This document shows, in pieces, positions 27,229 to 35,740 of a DNA stretch of 38,002 nucleotides (its first letter is position 1; each line of letters begins with the position of its first letter). The translations under genes and the position numbers were made by a program. The notes under the pieces are model-generated. The model saw only the letters and a list, made by a program, of their open reading frames with translations. It did no database searches and was not told where the DNA came from. The stretch covers positions 1-38,002 of the forward strand of contig JAKMEQ010000037.1 in the NCBI GenBank assembly GCA_022425805.1, given 5' to 3'. The DNA comes from Acidimicrobiales bacterium. Lineage in GTDB: Bacteria > Actinomycetota > Acidimicrobiia > Acidimicrobiales > UBA8592.

Positions 27229-27939
27229 TTAGGAAGACACCCGATAATGTTTCCCTTCTTTCGTGTGCTTTAGTTCGATGATTGTCCCAGCATTGCGGAA
27301 ACAGTATGCCATTTGTTGAGCGATCCCTCGCGATATATTGCCAAGTGTTGCAATATCAGCAGTTGTGAAAACTTCCGGAAGTCCCTTAGGGAGAAGTCTC
27401 ATAAAATCTTCAATACCTGCAAAAGTATGGTTGGAGTGAACTTCAATAAGTTCAGTATTGATAGTCCGGTACCCACCACGTCGCCTCCGCAATGATGGGT
27501 CATATTCCTGAATTTTTTGTACAGACACACAGACAACTTCGAAACTTAAATTGGGATGTGTAAGAAATTCGGGGATAGAAACTAGCTCCTCAAAAACGGT
27601 GTAGAGAGTTCCCTTTTTTGGTGATTTCCGACGTTTCTGATCAGGTTTGATGAGATATATCTCTACAGGAACGGGATAGATAACAACGATCTGGTAGTCG
27701 TTTAGAAGGTGGGAAAGTTTCTTCCGCATTGCTGCAAACGATGTTGTTTGAACTTCAAATAAGATCGATTTCTTTCCTGAACTCCGAACAATATCAATAA
27801 CAAACCCATCAATCGTGACTTCGAATGCGTCTCCCGATATAGCAGCGAGTTGTTTCATTGCTGAATGTAATGATCCCTCATTAAGTGTTCCAATATTGAT
27901 TTCTTTACTGTAACCTGACAGCGCCTTCCCATGTGTCAA
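27229..27939 (-). CDS. Uncharacterised protein with possible PD-(D/E)XK-like core and winged-helix tail
   Basis: A 236-residue protein not assigned to a known function. The N-terminal region has Glu21 (LNEGSLH), then Asp49 in GFVIDIV and Glu62-Val-Gln64 in LFEVQT, followed by a helix and VVIYPV; this acid/beta-strand/E-x-Q pattern resembles the PD-(D/E)XK nuclease fold, and from memory the uncharacterised family DUF8091. The middle is lysine/arginine-rich (RRKSPKKG). The last 50 residues (FTTADIATLG ... AGTIIELKH ... HYRVSS) look like a winged-helix domain. The only start codon is a TTG at 27939 with a weak ribosome binding site. It sits alone between two kinase genes on the other strand. DNA binding or cleavage is an inference only. 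Confidence 0.55.
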   Translation of the reverse strand: MTHGKALSGYSKEINIGTLNEGSLHSAMKQLAAISGDAFEVTIDGFVIDIVRSSGKKSILFEVQTTSFAAMRKKLSHLLNDYQIVVIYPVPVEIYLIKPDQKRRKSPKKGTLYTVFEELVSIPEFLTHPNLSFEVVCVSVQKIQEYDPSLRRRRGGYRTINTELIEVHSNHTFAGIEDFMRLLPKGLPEVFTTADIATLGNISRGIAQQMAYCFRNAGTIIELKHTKEGKHYRVSS

Positions 27940-28007
27940 ACCTATAACTCACGATTGTGCTTTAGAGATGCATCTGGCAATCTAGTCAAGAGCGCTATCG
28001 GGGGGTT

Positions 28008-29180
28008 ATGAGAAAGAAGGAGACGCCATTTGTCCCACAGAACGGAGAAGATTTCACGGCTGAATGGTTCACTGACTGCCTGCAGGAACAATTCGGAGCT
28101 GCTGTCCTCGAGGTCAACCGTGAAATCATTGGAACTGGGATTGGCTTTATTGGTGAAATACACCGATGCCATCTTTTCTGGGATGCTGAACGCCCTGACC
28201 TTCCGGAGTCGGTGATAGTAAAAGTTCCATCCAAAATACCTTCTAACCGAGCTTTAGGTGAGGGACTTCAGCTTTATGAACGGGAAACTATTTCTTACCG
28301 TGAACTTGGTAACACAATGGGCTTACCTATGCCCAAGATGTTCTTTTCAGCAATGGATGATGACCCGATACCTTGGTTGGATAGAGTCATCGACTTTCTC
28401 TTCACTAGTCTTCCTATCGGAGCTGTGAACTGGATCACCGTACAGTTCTTAAGAGTTACAGCTAAAAATCCTCGACTGCGCCGGCATCTACTTATCATCG
28501 AAGATATCACTGACGCCCGTCCTCCGAGTCAAGTAGCCGGTGGATCATTAGACGATGCCATAATTGCTCTTACTACATTGGCTAAATTCCACGCAGCTCA
28601 TTGGATGCGGGAAGAGTCCATGGATATCTCCAGTCGGATATGGCCTTTAGACCGACTCCCAAAAGTCTGGCAGGCAAACTACCGGCGAAACCGGAATGAA
28701 TTCCTTCACCGCTTCAGAGAGTTAGTTGGTAGCGAGAAAATCCGTCAACTTGACCAGGCGCAAGTAGATATGCCCAATCTGCTCCGCCCTCTCGGCGAAG
28801 CCCCATGGACCCTTCTCCATGGAGATTACCGGCTTGATAACATCATGTACCGTCCAGATGGCAGCCTCGTCATCATAGATTACCAGATGCTATCGAAAGG
28901 TCGTCCAGGCTGGGATGCTGCTTATTTCATCACTACAGCTCTTAATCCTGAGCACAAAATAGAAGAGGACCGATTGCTACAGCACTACCACCAAGTTCTT
29001 TGCGCATCAGGGGTTTCAGATTACCCCTACATCATGTTCTTGGAAGATGTTCGCTTAACAAAATTGTTGCTCGCTCATCGTCTGGTAGGTGGGAGGGATT
29101 CCTTTGAAACTGAACTACAGGACAACGATGAAACCTTTGTTGATCTTCTGGTTAAAAGGGTTGTCGGCTGGATCGAATAG
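28008..29180 (+). CDS. APH-type phosphotransferase (small-molecule kinase)
   Basis: A 390-residue kinase-like protein with VIVKVP (Lys72), the catalytic loop HGDYRLDN (His271, Asp273, Asn278) and IIDYQ (Asp291). It shares overall layout with the kinase at 26066 but is clearly diverged and has an inserted region around 120-160. It probably phosphorylates a hydroxyl group of an unknown small molecule or acyl-CoA precursor; some relatives work beside acyl-CoA dehydrogenases. The ATG at 28008 follows a run of G (GGGGGG) that can serve as ribosome binding site. It ends 13 bases before the stop of the convergent FAD protein. Confidence 0.82.
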   Translation: MRKKETPFVPQNGEDFTAEWFTDCLQEQFGAAVLEVNREIIGTGIGFIGEIHRCHLFWDAERPDLPESVIVKVPSKIPSNRALGEGLQLYERETISYRELGNTMGLPMPKMFFSAMDDDPIPWLDRVIDFLFTSLPIGAVNWITVQFLRVTAKNPRLRRHLLIIEDITDARPPSQVAGGSLDDAIIALTTLAKFHAAHWMREESMDISSRIWPLDRLPKVWQANYRRNRNEFLHRFRELVGSEKIRQLDQAQVDMPNLLRPLGEAPWTLLHGDYRLDNIMYRPDGSLVIIDYQMLSKGRPGWDAAYFITTALNPEHKIEEDRLLQHYHQVLCASGVSDYPYIMFLEDVRLTKLLLAHRLVGGRDSFETELQDNDETFVDLLVKRVVGWIE

Positions 29181-29193
29181 TGCCCGAAGATTC

Positions 29194-30570
29194 TTAGTCT
29201 TCAACAACATGACTTTCAAAACGGTTAAGCGCCGTCGACCATGCAAGATCATTGAACTCCCCATCTTTAGAGAGGGCATGTGCGGCATCCCATCCCATCG
29301 CAAGAGTGTGATGAATGTTGTCTGGAACGATCAGTCCTTGCCTTCCAAAGCTGGATAAACGACCGAGCGAATTACCCCACTGCAAGAGAGTCTTACGCTC
29401 CTCTCGTGTAGAAGATTCAAAAACTGGATAAACAGACGGAAGTCTGCGAACTTCCGTCGTCACAAGTTTCATTTTTGGTAGCCCTAAGCGAATGAGATCA
29501 TCACTAACAATATTTCCTAACTCTTCATTTGAGGCTGACCAGATAGCATCAGTCTTCCAGCATGGGAGTTCAGCACATAAGATGGTCTGATCTTTTGGGT
29601 CAGAGCCATCCCGATAGTTCTTCGGCTCAGAAAGACGAGCAATCCTAGTATCGAGACCGGGGAAATAATGAGCATCGAATTCTGTGAATTGTGGCTGGTC
29701 CAACACTAAGTAGACGAGAACCATCCCGCGCACACGTAATGCTGCTGCCGCTTCTGTTACATTCTTATCTGGTTTGGGCCTTACGATTGTTGGCAAAATA
29801 TTAAGGGGAGATGTCGTCCAAACAAGTTCTGCTATATGTCTGCCATTTATTGACTCTAAATGGCAGTCACCATCATTTAAATGAATCTGTTGTACCGGAG
29901 AATTTAATTCTATTTTCCCACCTGCGGAGATTACGGCATCGGCAATAGCTTCAACGATCTGTCCATAGCCATTTCGAGGGTAAAGAAAAGCTCTGCCGGA
30001 CGGAGATGAAGATTTGATTAAACGACGAAGAATAGTAAGAGGGGATGATGCTGAAACTCTACGTCGCGCCAATTCACTATCGATTTTGCTCGGGTGGAAC
30101 CCCCATAACTTTTCGGCATAAGGCGTGTAGAACTCATCTGAAACCGTTTTCCCCAACCTGCGAGTAACTTCATGCTGAAAGGTATCTTCATTAGCTCCGA
30201 GAAATGGTCTTCGGACAATATCAAATGCTGAACTAATAGAAAATTTCAATGGGAGGTGACGAAAGAGGTCCGCTGTCCGTAGAGGAAATGCCACCCACTT
30301 GTCATAAAGACGTATTCGTCCATTTCGTTGGCGGGTTTGCAGGTCTTCGCCAAGTAAAGATCTAATTGCTTCTAAAAGGTGAGGGGGAGTCGAAGGGTGG
30401 AGGCGATGTGATCCGTAATCTACCCGTTGACCTTCTATTGAAAAGCTTGCAGACATGCCGCCTACGTCGGAGCTTCCTTCGAAGACAGTAACCTCATGTC
30501 CAGCTTCTGCTGCTTGCCATGCAGCCATTAATCCGGCCGGTCCCGCCCCAACGATAGCTACCTCCGTCAT
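29194..30570 (-). CDS. FAD-dependent amine-oxidase/UDP-galactopyranose-mutase-like protein
   Basis: A 458-residue flavoprotein. The N-terminus has VAIVGAGPAGLMAAW, an acidic ribose-binding residue (VTVFEG) and GGMSASF followed by VDYGSHRLHP. YTPYAEKLWGF is typical of the group that includes protoporphyrinogen-oxidase-like and UDP-galactopyranose-mutase-like enzymes found in polysaccharide clusters. It might isomerise or oxidise a nucleotide sugar or a lipid-linked glycan. It diverges from the NDP-sugar epimerase across about 110 bases that contain a putative iron box overlapping a minus-strand TACAAT -10 hexamer. The ribosome binding site is weak (AAGAAA). The substrate is unknown; heme synthesis is less likely in this context. 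Confidence 0.75.
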   Translation of the reverse strand: MTEVAIVGAGPAGLMAAWQAAEAGHEVTVFEGSSDVGGMSASFSIEGQRVDYGSHRLHPSTPPHLLEAIRSLLGEDLQTRQRNGRIRLYDKWVAFPLRTADLFRHLPLKFSISSAFDIVRRPFLGANEDTFQHEVTRRLGKTVSDEFYTPYAEKLWGFHPSKIDSELARRRVSASSPLTILRRLIKSSSPSGRAFLYPRNGYGQIVEAIADAVISAGGKIELNSPVQQIHLNDGDCHLESINGRHIAELVWTTSPLNILPTIVRPKPDKNVTEAAAALRVRGMVLVYLVLDQPQFTEFDAHYFPGLDTRIARLSEPKNYRDGSDPKDQTILCAELPCWKTDAIWSASNEELGNIVSDDLIRLGLPKMKLVTTEVRRLPSVYPVFESSTREERKTLLQWGNSLGRLSSFGRQGLIVPDNIHHTLAMGWDAAHALSKDGEFNDLAWSTALNRFESHVVED

Positions 30571-30614
30571 GCGTTTCTTAAATATTCCATAGGGTTGTGC
30601 GCTCCAGAATGACT

Positions 30615-30632
30615 ATTGTAAGGTAAACCTAA
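30615..30632 (-). promoter_or_regulatory. Putative DtxR/IdeR-type box over a -10 element
   Basis: TAAGGTAAACCTAA at 30619-30632 matches TTAGG-N4-CCTAA in 9 of 10 palindrome positions. It overlaps TACAAT, read on the minus strand at 30615-30620, which is a good -10 for the FAD protein gene. A plus-strand promoter for the epimerase may also lie close by (TATAAA/TATAGA downstream). A single 9/10 match is expected by chance about once in a window this long, so the site rests on its position and on the further sites at 35719, 37375 and 37468. Confidence 0.45.
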
Positions 30633-30686
30633 TTATAAATGTAAACTATAGATGTCATTTATTGATATGAATACCGATTGCAGGGA

Positions 30687-31658
30687 ATGATGGGAAAATC
30701 AATTGTTACAGGAGCTGCAGGCTTCATAGGTTCGCATCTCACTGAACGTCTTTTAGACATGGGAGAGACTGTAGTTGGAATTGACAACTTTGACCCCTGG
30801 TACGACCCTAAATCAAAAGAATCGAATATTCGGTTCGCTCTCGCTAATCCAGATTTCTCAATAATAAAAGAGGACGTCCTATCTTTGGACTTAGGGAAAG
30901 TCTTCAATGAGGGCGACGTTGTTTATCACCTAGCCGCTCGACCCGGAGTGCAAGATTCATGGAATACAGGATTTTCTGCAAGTGTTGAAAATAACATCCT
31001 CGCCACCCAGCAAGTCTTCGAATCTGCTTTAATAAGCGGGGTGCGGCGGGTCGTTTTTGCGTCAAGCTCTTCTGTGTATGGAGAGTCAGCCACAGAGGAC
31101 ACTAAATCTATTTCTCCCATAAGCCCATACGGGGTTTCAAAAGCAGCATGTGAGCAACTTGCTGATGTATATCGAGCTCGTGGTTTAGACATAATGATCA
31201 TGAGGTATTTCACTGTATATGGACCCCGCCAACGTCCTGATATGGCAATGAACCGACTATTCCGTGCCACCCTCCCTGGGACATACAGATTCCCCCTCCG
31301 CGGTAATGGAAGTCAAAGGAGGGAATTCACATTTATGAAAGATGTTGTTACTGCCAGCATCAAAGCAGGAAGTTTAGATCTCCAAGAAATCTCTGCCCCA
31401 TTTGATGTTGGCGGAGGTGTTTCCGCTTCACTCGGTGAAGTGATGTCAATTGTTGAGGAGCTCGTAGGGGCTCAGCTGCGGATAGATCAGGAACCTCTAG
31501 CGGTAGGAGATCCACTTATCACTGTAGCTTCAACAGATTTCACGGAAAGCGTTCTAGATTGGAAAGCTACCACAGACCTCAGAGAGGGGCTAGCGCAACA
31601 TTATGACTCCTTTAAAGAAAGGGTTTCATCTAATTCGGGAGAAATAGTCGAATTTTGA
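30687..31658 (+). CDS. NAD-dependent epimerase/dehydratase (extended SDR)
   Basis: An extended SDR of about 323 residues. It has VTGAAGFIGSHL for NAD binding, YHLAARPGV, the catalytic SSSSVYGE with YGVSKAACE (YxxxK), and MRYFTVYGPRQRPDM. This is the layout of UDP-glucose/UDP-glucuronate 4-epimerases and related NDP-sugar dehydratases, which supply activated sugars for surface glycans. The frame starts at a TTG (30678), but the ATG at 30687 places the glycine motif right at the N-terminus; ATG 30690 is an alternative. The last 58 bases overlap the 3' end of the convergent GT-C-like gene. Confidence 0.85.
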   Translation: MMGKSIVTGAAGFIGSHLTERLLDMGETVVGIDNFDPWYDPKSKESNIRFALANPDFSIIKEDVLSLDLGKVFNEGDVVYHLAARPGVQDSWNTGFSASVENNILATQQVFESALISGVRRVVFASSSSVYGESATEDTKSISPISPYGVSKAACEQLADVYRARGLDIMIMRYFTVYGPRQRPDMAMNRLFRATLPGTYRFPLRGNGSQRREFTFMKDVVTASIKAGSLDLQEISAPFDVGGGVSASLGEVMSIVEELVGAQLRIDQEPLAVGDPLITVASTDFTESVLDWKATTDLREGLAQHYDSFKERVSSNSGEIVEF

Positions 31659-33010
31659 GCCTTCCCTTTCCGCAGGAATGGCAGGATCGATAATACTGAT
31701 AGAGCGATCCACAATATATTGAGTAGAGCTGATTTCGTTCCAAAATCCCTGAAGTTTGGGAAAATAGAAAATAGAAACCTATATATGGGGTATCCGGTTT
31801 CTTCAAAATCAACAATCAATGTTCGACGACCGGTCTGTGCTTCTACCGCTAGCCAAATCCATCCGGTTATAGCAACAACCCCTCCGGAAAAAATATACCA
31901 GCGCCAAACCTTATGTTTCTCAGATAATATCGCTAGCAAAATAATTGCTGCAGGTAGTATCACAACAAGTTGCCGGCCTGGCCACCACCATCCATGCATA
32001 GTTAGCGCTACCCAAGTAGCGACAACCCAACCAGTTACCGTTACCACCCCGAGAACAGACCAATGCTTAACCCGCCATTTTATTGCAGCGACACATGAAG
32101 GAATAAGAGCAAAATAGAATGGAGCCCATGGGACTAAACCAAACCCCCTATCAAACAGCAACCCTGACAACCTTCGAGAGCGGGCAGAAAAATTTGGATT
32201 TCTCCCGACGACTTCGAATTCTCCATTAATGAAATGGTCCCCACTTGAGTAGACGGTCCACCCACCATAAATACGTTGATGAATAAAGAGATATATCAGG
32301 CCAGAAGCAAATAAAATTCCTCCGAAGATGAATAGGTCTTTAAGATTTTTCTTACGAAGGAGAACTACGGTTACGAAAACAAGGGCAAAAGCCACGGGGA
32401 CGTATTTCACCGATAGCCATGGCAAGGCGGTCACCGGAATGGATAGCCAGAGAAGTTGGGGTCTTTTAAGTTCTGAAGTCACAAGGCCAACTCCAAGTAC
32501 CAAACACAAAGCAGCAAGCATCTCAGGGTAGACCTGTGTCGCGTACACAGTCATTGGCGGAGCAGCAAAAGACATCCCGACAACGACAGTAGCAATAGAT
32601 TCAGAAACTGAGAAACGTCGAACTGCTACCCAAAGTGTTGCCGCCGCTGTCACGGCAGCAATCAAAGCAAGAGTAAGCTTCGCTGCCAGCCATCCTCCCA
32701 ATCCCATCGGTATTGCCAAAATAAGAGGAAGCAGGGGATCATGGGGGCTAATCCGCTGCCCTTCCTCATTCAGGTCAATTGTTTGCTGATTTAGTTTCAA
32801 TGGGTGATACGCCCAGTATTTTTTATCTTCAAGTTCATCGCTGATATCAAGATCCCCGTCTTCTATAAGACTCTGAGCAGTAAGGAGATACTGAGGTTCA
32901 TCAACACTTATTTTTGCTCCATAAGTAGCTTGCGCATTTATCGCCACCATGGCGAATGCAAAAGTAGTAATAGCTACAAGAACAAGCTTCAGCCGAAATG
33001 AACGGCTCAT
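31601..33010 (-). CDS. GT-C-like polytopic membrane protein
   Basis: A 469-residue membrane protein with about ten or more hydrophobic segments. After the first helix comes VDEPQYLL with an acidic pair (Asp37-Glu38) in the first external loop, where GT-C enzymes using polyprenyl-phosphate sugars keep their catalytic acid. Loops with HPL and ISPHDPLL follow. I therefore read it as a GT-C-type glycosyltransferase, though function is unproven. Its ATG overlaps the stop of the upstream iron permease gene as ATGA, so it is translationally coupled to an Fe(III) transporter, which is an unusual pairing. The 3' end overlaps the convergent epimerase gene by 58 bases. Confidence 0.65.
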   Translation of the reverse strand: MSRSFRLKLVLVAITTFAFAMVAINAQATYGAKISVDEPQYLLTAQSLIEDGDLDISDELEDKKYWAYHPLKLNQQTIDLNEEGQRISPHDPLLPLILAIPMGLGGWLAAKLTLALIAAVTAAATLWVAVRRFSVSESIATVVVGMSFAAPPMTVYATQVYPEMLAALCLVLGVGLVTSELKRPQLLWLSIPVTALPWLSVKYVPVAFALVFVTVVLLRKKNLKDLFIFGGILFASGLIYLFIHQRIYGGWTVYSSGDHFINGEFEVVGRNPNFSARSRRLSGLLFDRGFGLVPWAPFYFALIPSCVAAIKWRVKHWSVLGVVTVTGWVVATWVALTMHGWWWPGRQLVVILPAAIILLAILSEKHKVWRWYIFSGGVVAITGWIWLAVEAQTGRRTLIVDFEETGYPIYRFLFSIFPNFRDFGTKSALLNILWIALSVLSILPFLRKGKAQNSTISPELDETLSLKES

Positions 33011-34611
33011 AGGTGATCGGCTCTACGGATTACCAGAAACCATGTAAGTGCGAAAGAAAGAAGCACGAGGATCACAGCCATGATTCCTGCTTCCGCAACG
33101 AATGCATCTTCAAATGAACTAAATATCCGCGTTGCGAGAGTCGAAAATCCGAGTGGCGAAATTAGGAGAGTGATTGGGAGTTCTTTCATGGTTGAGAGGA
33201 TCACAAGTCCTGCTGCCGCTGCTAAACCCGGCGCCATAAGAGGAATATCTATCCGAAAAAAACGTGATGGTCTCTTAGCCCCAAGTGTTTGTCCCACGTC
33301 ATGGAGTCTTTTCGGAACTGCAGCGACTGCGACAAGTACTACTCCCATGGCAAGTGAACCAAATCGCACAATATATGAGAATACAAGAAGAGTCTTTGTA
33401 TTATCTAGAAGCTCAAAAGCCCAATCCGTGCGTAAAACCCAGAACCGCATTGATAAGGCAATGAGAAGGCCAGGAACAGCAAAGGTAGCGATTACTACTG
33501 CATGAGCAATGCTTCCGGTACGTGACCGGTAGCGGGCTACGAGAAAAGCTATAGGTAGAACCGCTAACACAGCAACGAAACCTGAAATGACGCTGATAGA
33601 GAGAGTATTCCATGTGGACTCTATAACCTGTCCCCTATCAACTGTTAGTGGAGACCCACCACGCGTGGTCCGAGATATTCCATCGGCGGCCCAATCTCCC
33701 AAGGCAAGCATGGGAGCCCCGATCGAAAGAAGCAGTACTAACAGAACTGTCGCTAGACCAGGTATACGCCATTTACCTAATGTGTACCTAACAGGTTTTC
33801 CTGTAAGAGTTTCTTCAGAAGTAAACGTTACTTTTGAGAAAAACCGTTCTGAAAGCACAATTACAGCAGCAAGAAGAAGAAGCAAAAGGCTCAAAGCGAG
33901 AGCTGTTGATTGATTAATTAAACGGTTCGTATAAATACTGCGCGTTAAAGTGTCGTAACGCATAAGTTGAACAGCGCCAAAATCACTAATGGTATAGAGA
34001 AAGACAAGGAGGCTGCCAGCAGCGAGAATCGACCCTATCTGCGGCAAAACAATCCGTCTAAACGTTTGGAAGGAAGATTGTCCTAAAACTCGTGCATTCT
34101 CCTCTAACGACCCTGGAAGTTGGCGTAAACGTGCTGCAACAGGGAGATAAACATATGGGTAACAAAAAAGAGTCAGGACCAACCATGCCCCAAAGAACCC
34201 TCGCATTTCCACGATCGTATCTATCCCAATCCCGCCCAACATACGATTTATTAATCCGCCAGGGTTCATCGTCCGAATAAAGGCAGCTGCTCCGATGAAG
34301 GTCGGGAATACTAAGGGTATTGGAAGCAAGATTCGCCAAAGACGATTTCCGAAAAGATCAGTGCGACTAGTGAGCCAAGCAAGAGCTGTCCCAATCACAG
34401 CGGTCGTCATTGAAACGGTAAAGGCCAGGGAGACAGTCCTCCATAAAGGAGCAAGTACCCGTTGAGTGCTAATCAATCCAATCGGATCAGATTCCTCTGT
34501 GAAGTTACGCCAGACAAGGTATAGGCCCGGAAAGCTAAATAGAAATGCAAAAGCATAAACTATCAGCCGGAGCGTAACCGGAGTTGATCGTTTTATTTCA
34601 ATTTGGCTCAC
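33007..34611 (-). CDS. Fe(III) ABC transporter permease (FbpB/FutB type, fused)
   Basis: A 534-residue permease containing two BPD_transp_1 units of about six helices each, the fused two-domain form typical of iron(III) and thiamine ABC importers (FbpB, SfuB, ThiP). EAA-type loops are visible as ENARVLGQSSFQTFRRIVLP in the first half and DVGQTLGAKRPSRFFRIDIP in the second. It should form the membrane channel for iron delivered by the binding protein encoded just upstream. The start is a GTG at 34611 that overlaps the upstream stop as GTGA. No ATPase gene is found in the window, so that subunit would have to be supplied from elsewhere. Confidence 0.87.
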   Translation of the reverse strand: MSQIEIKRSTPVTLRLIVYAFAFLFSFPGLYLVWRNFTEESDPIGLISTQRVLAPLWRTVSLAFTVSMTTAVIGTALAWLTSRTDLFGNRLWRILLPIPLVFPTFIGAAAFIRTMNPGGLINRMLGGIGIDTIVEMRGFFGAWLVLTLFCYPYVYLPVAARLRQLPGSLEENARVLGQSSFQTFRRIVLPQIGSILAAGSLLVFLYTISDFGAVQLMRYDTLTRSIYTNRLINQSTALALSLLLLLLAAVIVLSERFFSKVTFTSEETLTGKPVRYTLGKWRIPGLATVLLVLLLSIGAPMLALGDWAADGISRTTRGGSPLTVDRGQVIESTWNTLSISVISGFVAVLAVLPIAFLVARYRSRTGSIAHAVVIATFAVPGLLIALSMRFWVLRTDWAFELLDNTKTLLVFSYIVRFGSLAMGVVLVAVAAVPKRLHDVGQTLGAKRPSRFFRIDIPLMAPGLAAAAGLVILSTMKELPITLLISPLGFSTLATRIFSSFEDAFVAEAGIMAVILVLLSFALTWFLVIRRADHL

Positions 34612-35705
34612 TTATTAAGGATGCCACTTGCCTCGATGATTCGCGACGCTTCTTCAAAACCTCCACCAAGTTTATCGAAGTCAACTGATCCAATTTCCAA
34701 CGCTGTTAGTTCCGGTAAGGCTGCATTAGGTTGAATCCCCGCAGCAAGTGGATACTCGAACGTCCGATCAGTGAAATACTGCTGAACGGGACCTGTCAAC
34801 AAATATTGAAGGAGGTTTTCTGAAGCTTCAATATTTTCTGAAGACTGGAGAATCGTTGCAGCGGTTATCACAAGTAAAGAGCCTATATCCTTGTTATCGA
34901 AGTCGTAGTTTTCAGCTTTGTGAGCATTTCCTTCTGAGGCTTTGATTTGATAATTATAATAATGGTTAACCAGACCCATAGAAATCTCGCCTCTACCGGC
35001 TGCTTCTACGATAGATCGGTTATTGGGATAATAGGTCGCCCCGTTTGTGACCATGTCATCAAGCCATTGGGTTGCTACATCTTTGCCATGAACGTCCATA
35101 AAGACTGTAAACCAGTCAATAAACGAACCATTCGTGCCAGGTAGAGCTACTTTGTTACGGAATTCTTCGGCAGTAAGGTCAAAAACTGATTCGGGTAGGT
35201 CTTTTGGGCTGTATTCATCAGTGTTATATACCATGACACGTTTCCGTCCAGAGAAGCCGACCCAACGTCCAGCAGCAGATCGGTTCTGTGATTCGACAAG
35301 ATCGAGGGTTTCCGAACTGATTTCTCCAAGTAAGTCTTTTGATTCGAGATATCCGACAGGACCAGGTGAACGAGAAAGAAATACATCGGCGAGGGTTTTT
35401 TCCCCTTCTTCATTTATAAGAAGAGCTAAATCTGTCGAAGCGCCCCATCTAACTTGAACATTTGTTCCTGTTTCGCAGGCAAAGGCTTCAAGTACCGGAT
35501 TGATAAGATTTTCTGTTCTTCCTGAGTAAATCGTTACTGTGCTGCCATTTGAGCCAGCACACTTTTCGATACCTGGAGGATAAATCTCTGCAGCTCTCCC
35601 ATCAATAGTCTGAGGGTTTCCGTTGCCGCAAGAAGCAAGGATTAAAATAGTTATTAGGGTTAAAAAAAGGATTCGTAATCTCATGGCGTTGAACTGTACC
35701 CGCAT
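34608..35705 (-). CDS. Fe(III)-binding lipoprotein (FbpA/FutA type)
   Basis: An extracellular solute-binding protein of about 365 residues. It opens with a lipoprotein signal, hydrophobic FLTLITILILASC, where the cysteine near residue 26 would be lipidated. TIYSGRTENLI is typical of periplasmic iron-binding proteins, and NHYYNYQ (tyrosine pair about 249-250) matches the Tyr-Tyr iron ligand motif of FbpA-type proteins. It should deliver ferric iron to the permease encoded downstream. The frame opens with TTG at 35714; ATG at 35705 and ATG at 35684 are alternatives and no strong ribosome binding site selects among them. A minus-strand TACATT hexamer nine bases before the ATG at 35705 suggests a nearly leaderless transcript. 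Confidence 0.87.
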   Translation of the reverse strand: MRVQFNAMRLRILFLTLITILILASCGNGNPQTIDGRAAEIYPPGIEKCAGSNGSTVTIYSGRTENLINPVLEAFACETGTNVQVRWGASTDLALLINEEGEKTLADVFLSRSPGPVGYLESKDLLGEISSETLDLVESQNRSAAGRWVGFSGRKRVMVYNTDEYSPKDLPESVFDLTAEEFRNKVALPGTNGSFIDWFTVFMDVHGKDVATQWLDDMVTNGATYYPNNRSIVEAAGRGEISMGLVNHYYNYQIKASEGNAHKAENYDFDNKDIGSLLVITAATILQSSENIEASENLLQYLLTGPVQQYFTDRTFEYPLAAGIQPNAALPELTALEIGSVDFDKLGGGFEEASRIIEASGILNK

Positions 35706-35714
35706 TTTTACCAA

Positions 35715-35735
35715 AATGTAAAGCTATCCTAACGT
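35715..35735. promoter_or_regulatory. Divergent promoter with a putative DtxR/IdeR-type box
   Basis: Only 35 bases separate the ATG codons at 35705 (minus) and 35741 (plus). TAAAGCTATCCTAA at 35719-35732 matches the TTAGG-N4-CCTAA palindrome in 8 of 10 positions. It overlaps a minus-strand TACATT (35715-35720) and a plus-strand TAACGT (35730-35735), each spaced to give leaderless or nearly leaderless transcripts. A repressor bound here would block both directions. The match is the weakest of the four boxes. Confidence 0.4.
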
Positions 35736-35740
35736 TTAGT

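Noticed and set aside
26066-29180. Antibiotic-resistance kinases
   Set aside because: The APH fold and motifs are shared with many environmental kinases; nothing in the sequence points to aminoglycosides or macrolides.
29474-29487. TTTGG-TAGC-CCTAA, 9 of 10 match to the iron-box palindrome
   Set aside because: It lies deep inside the FAD protein coding region and serves only as a noise estimate.
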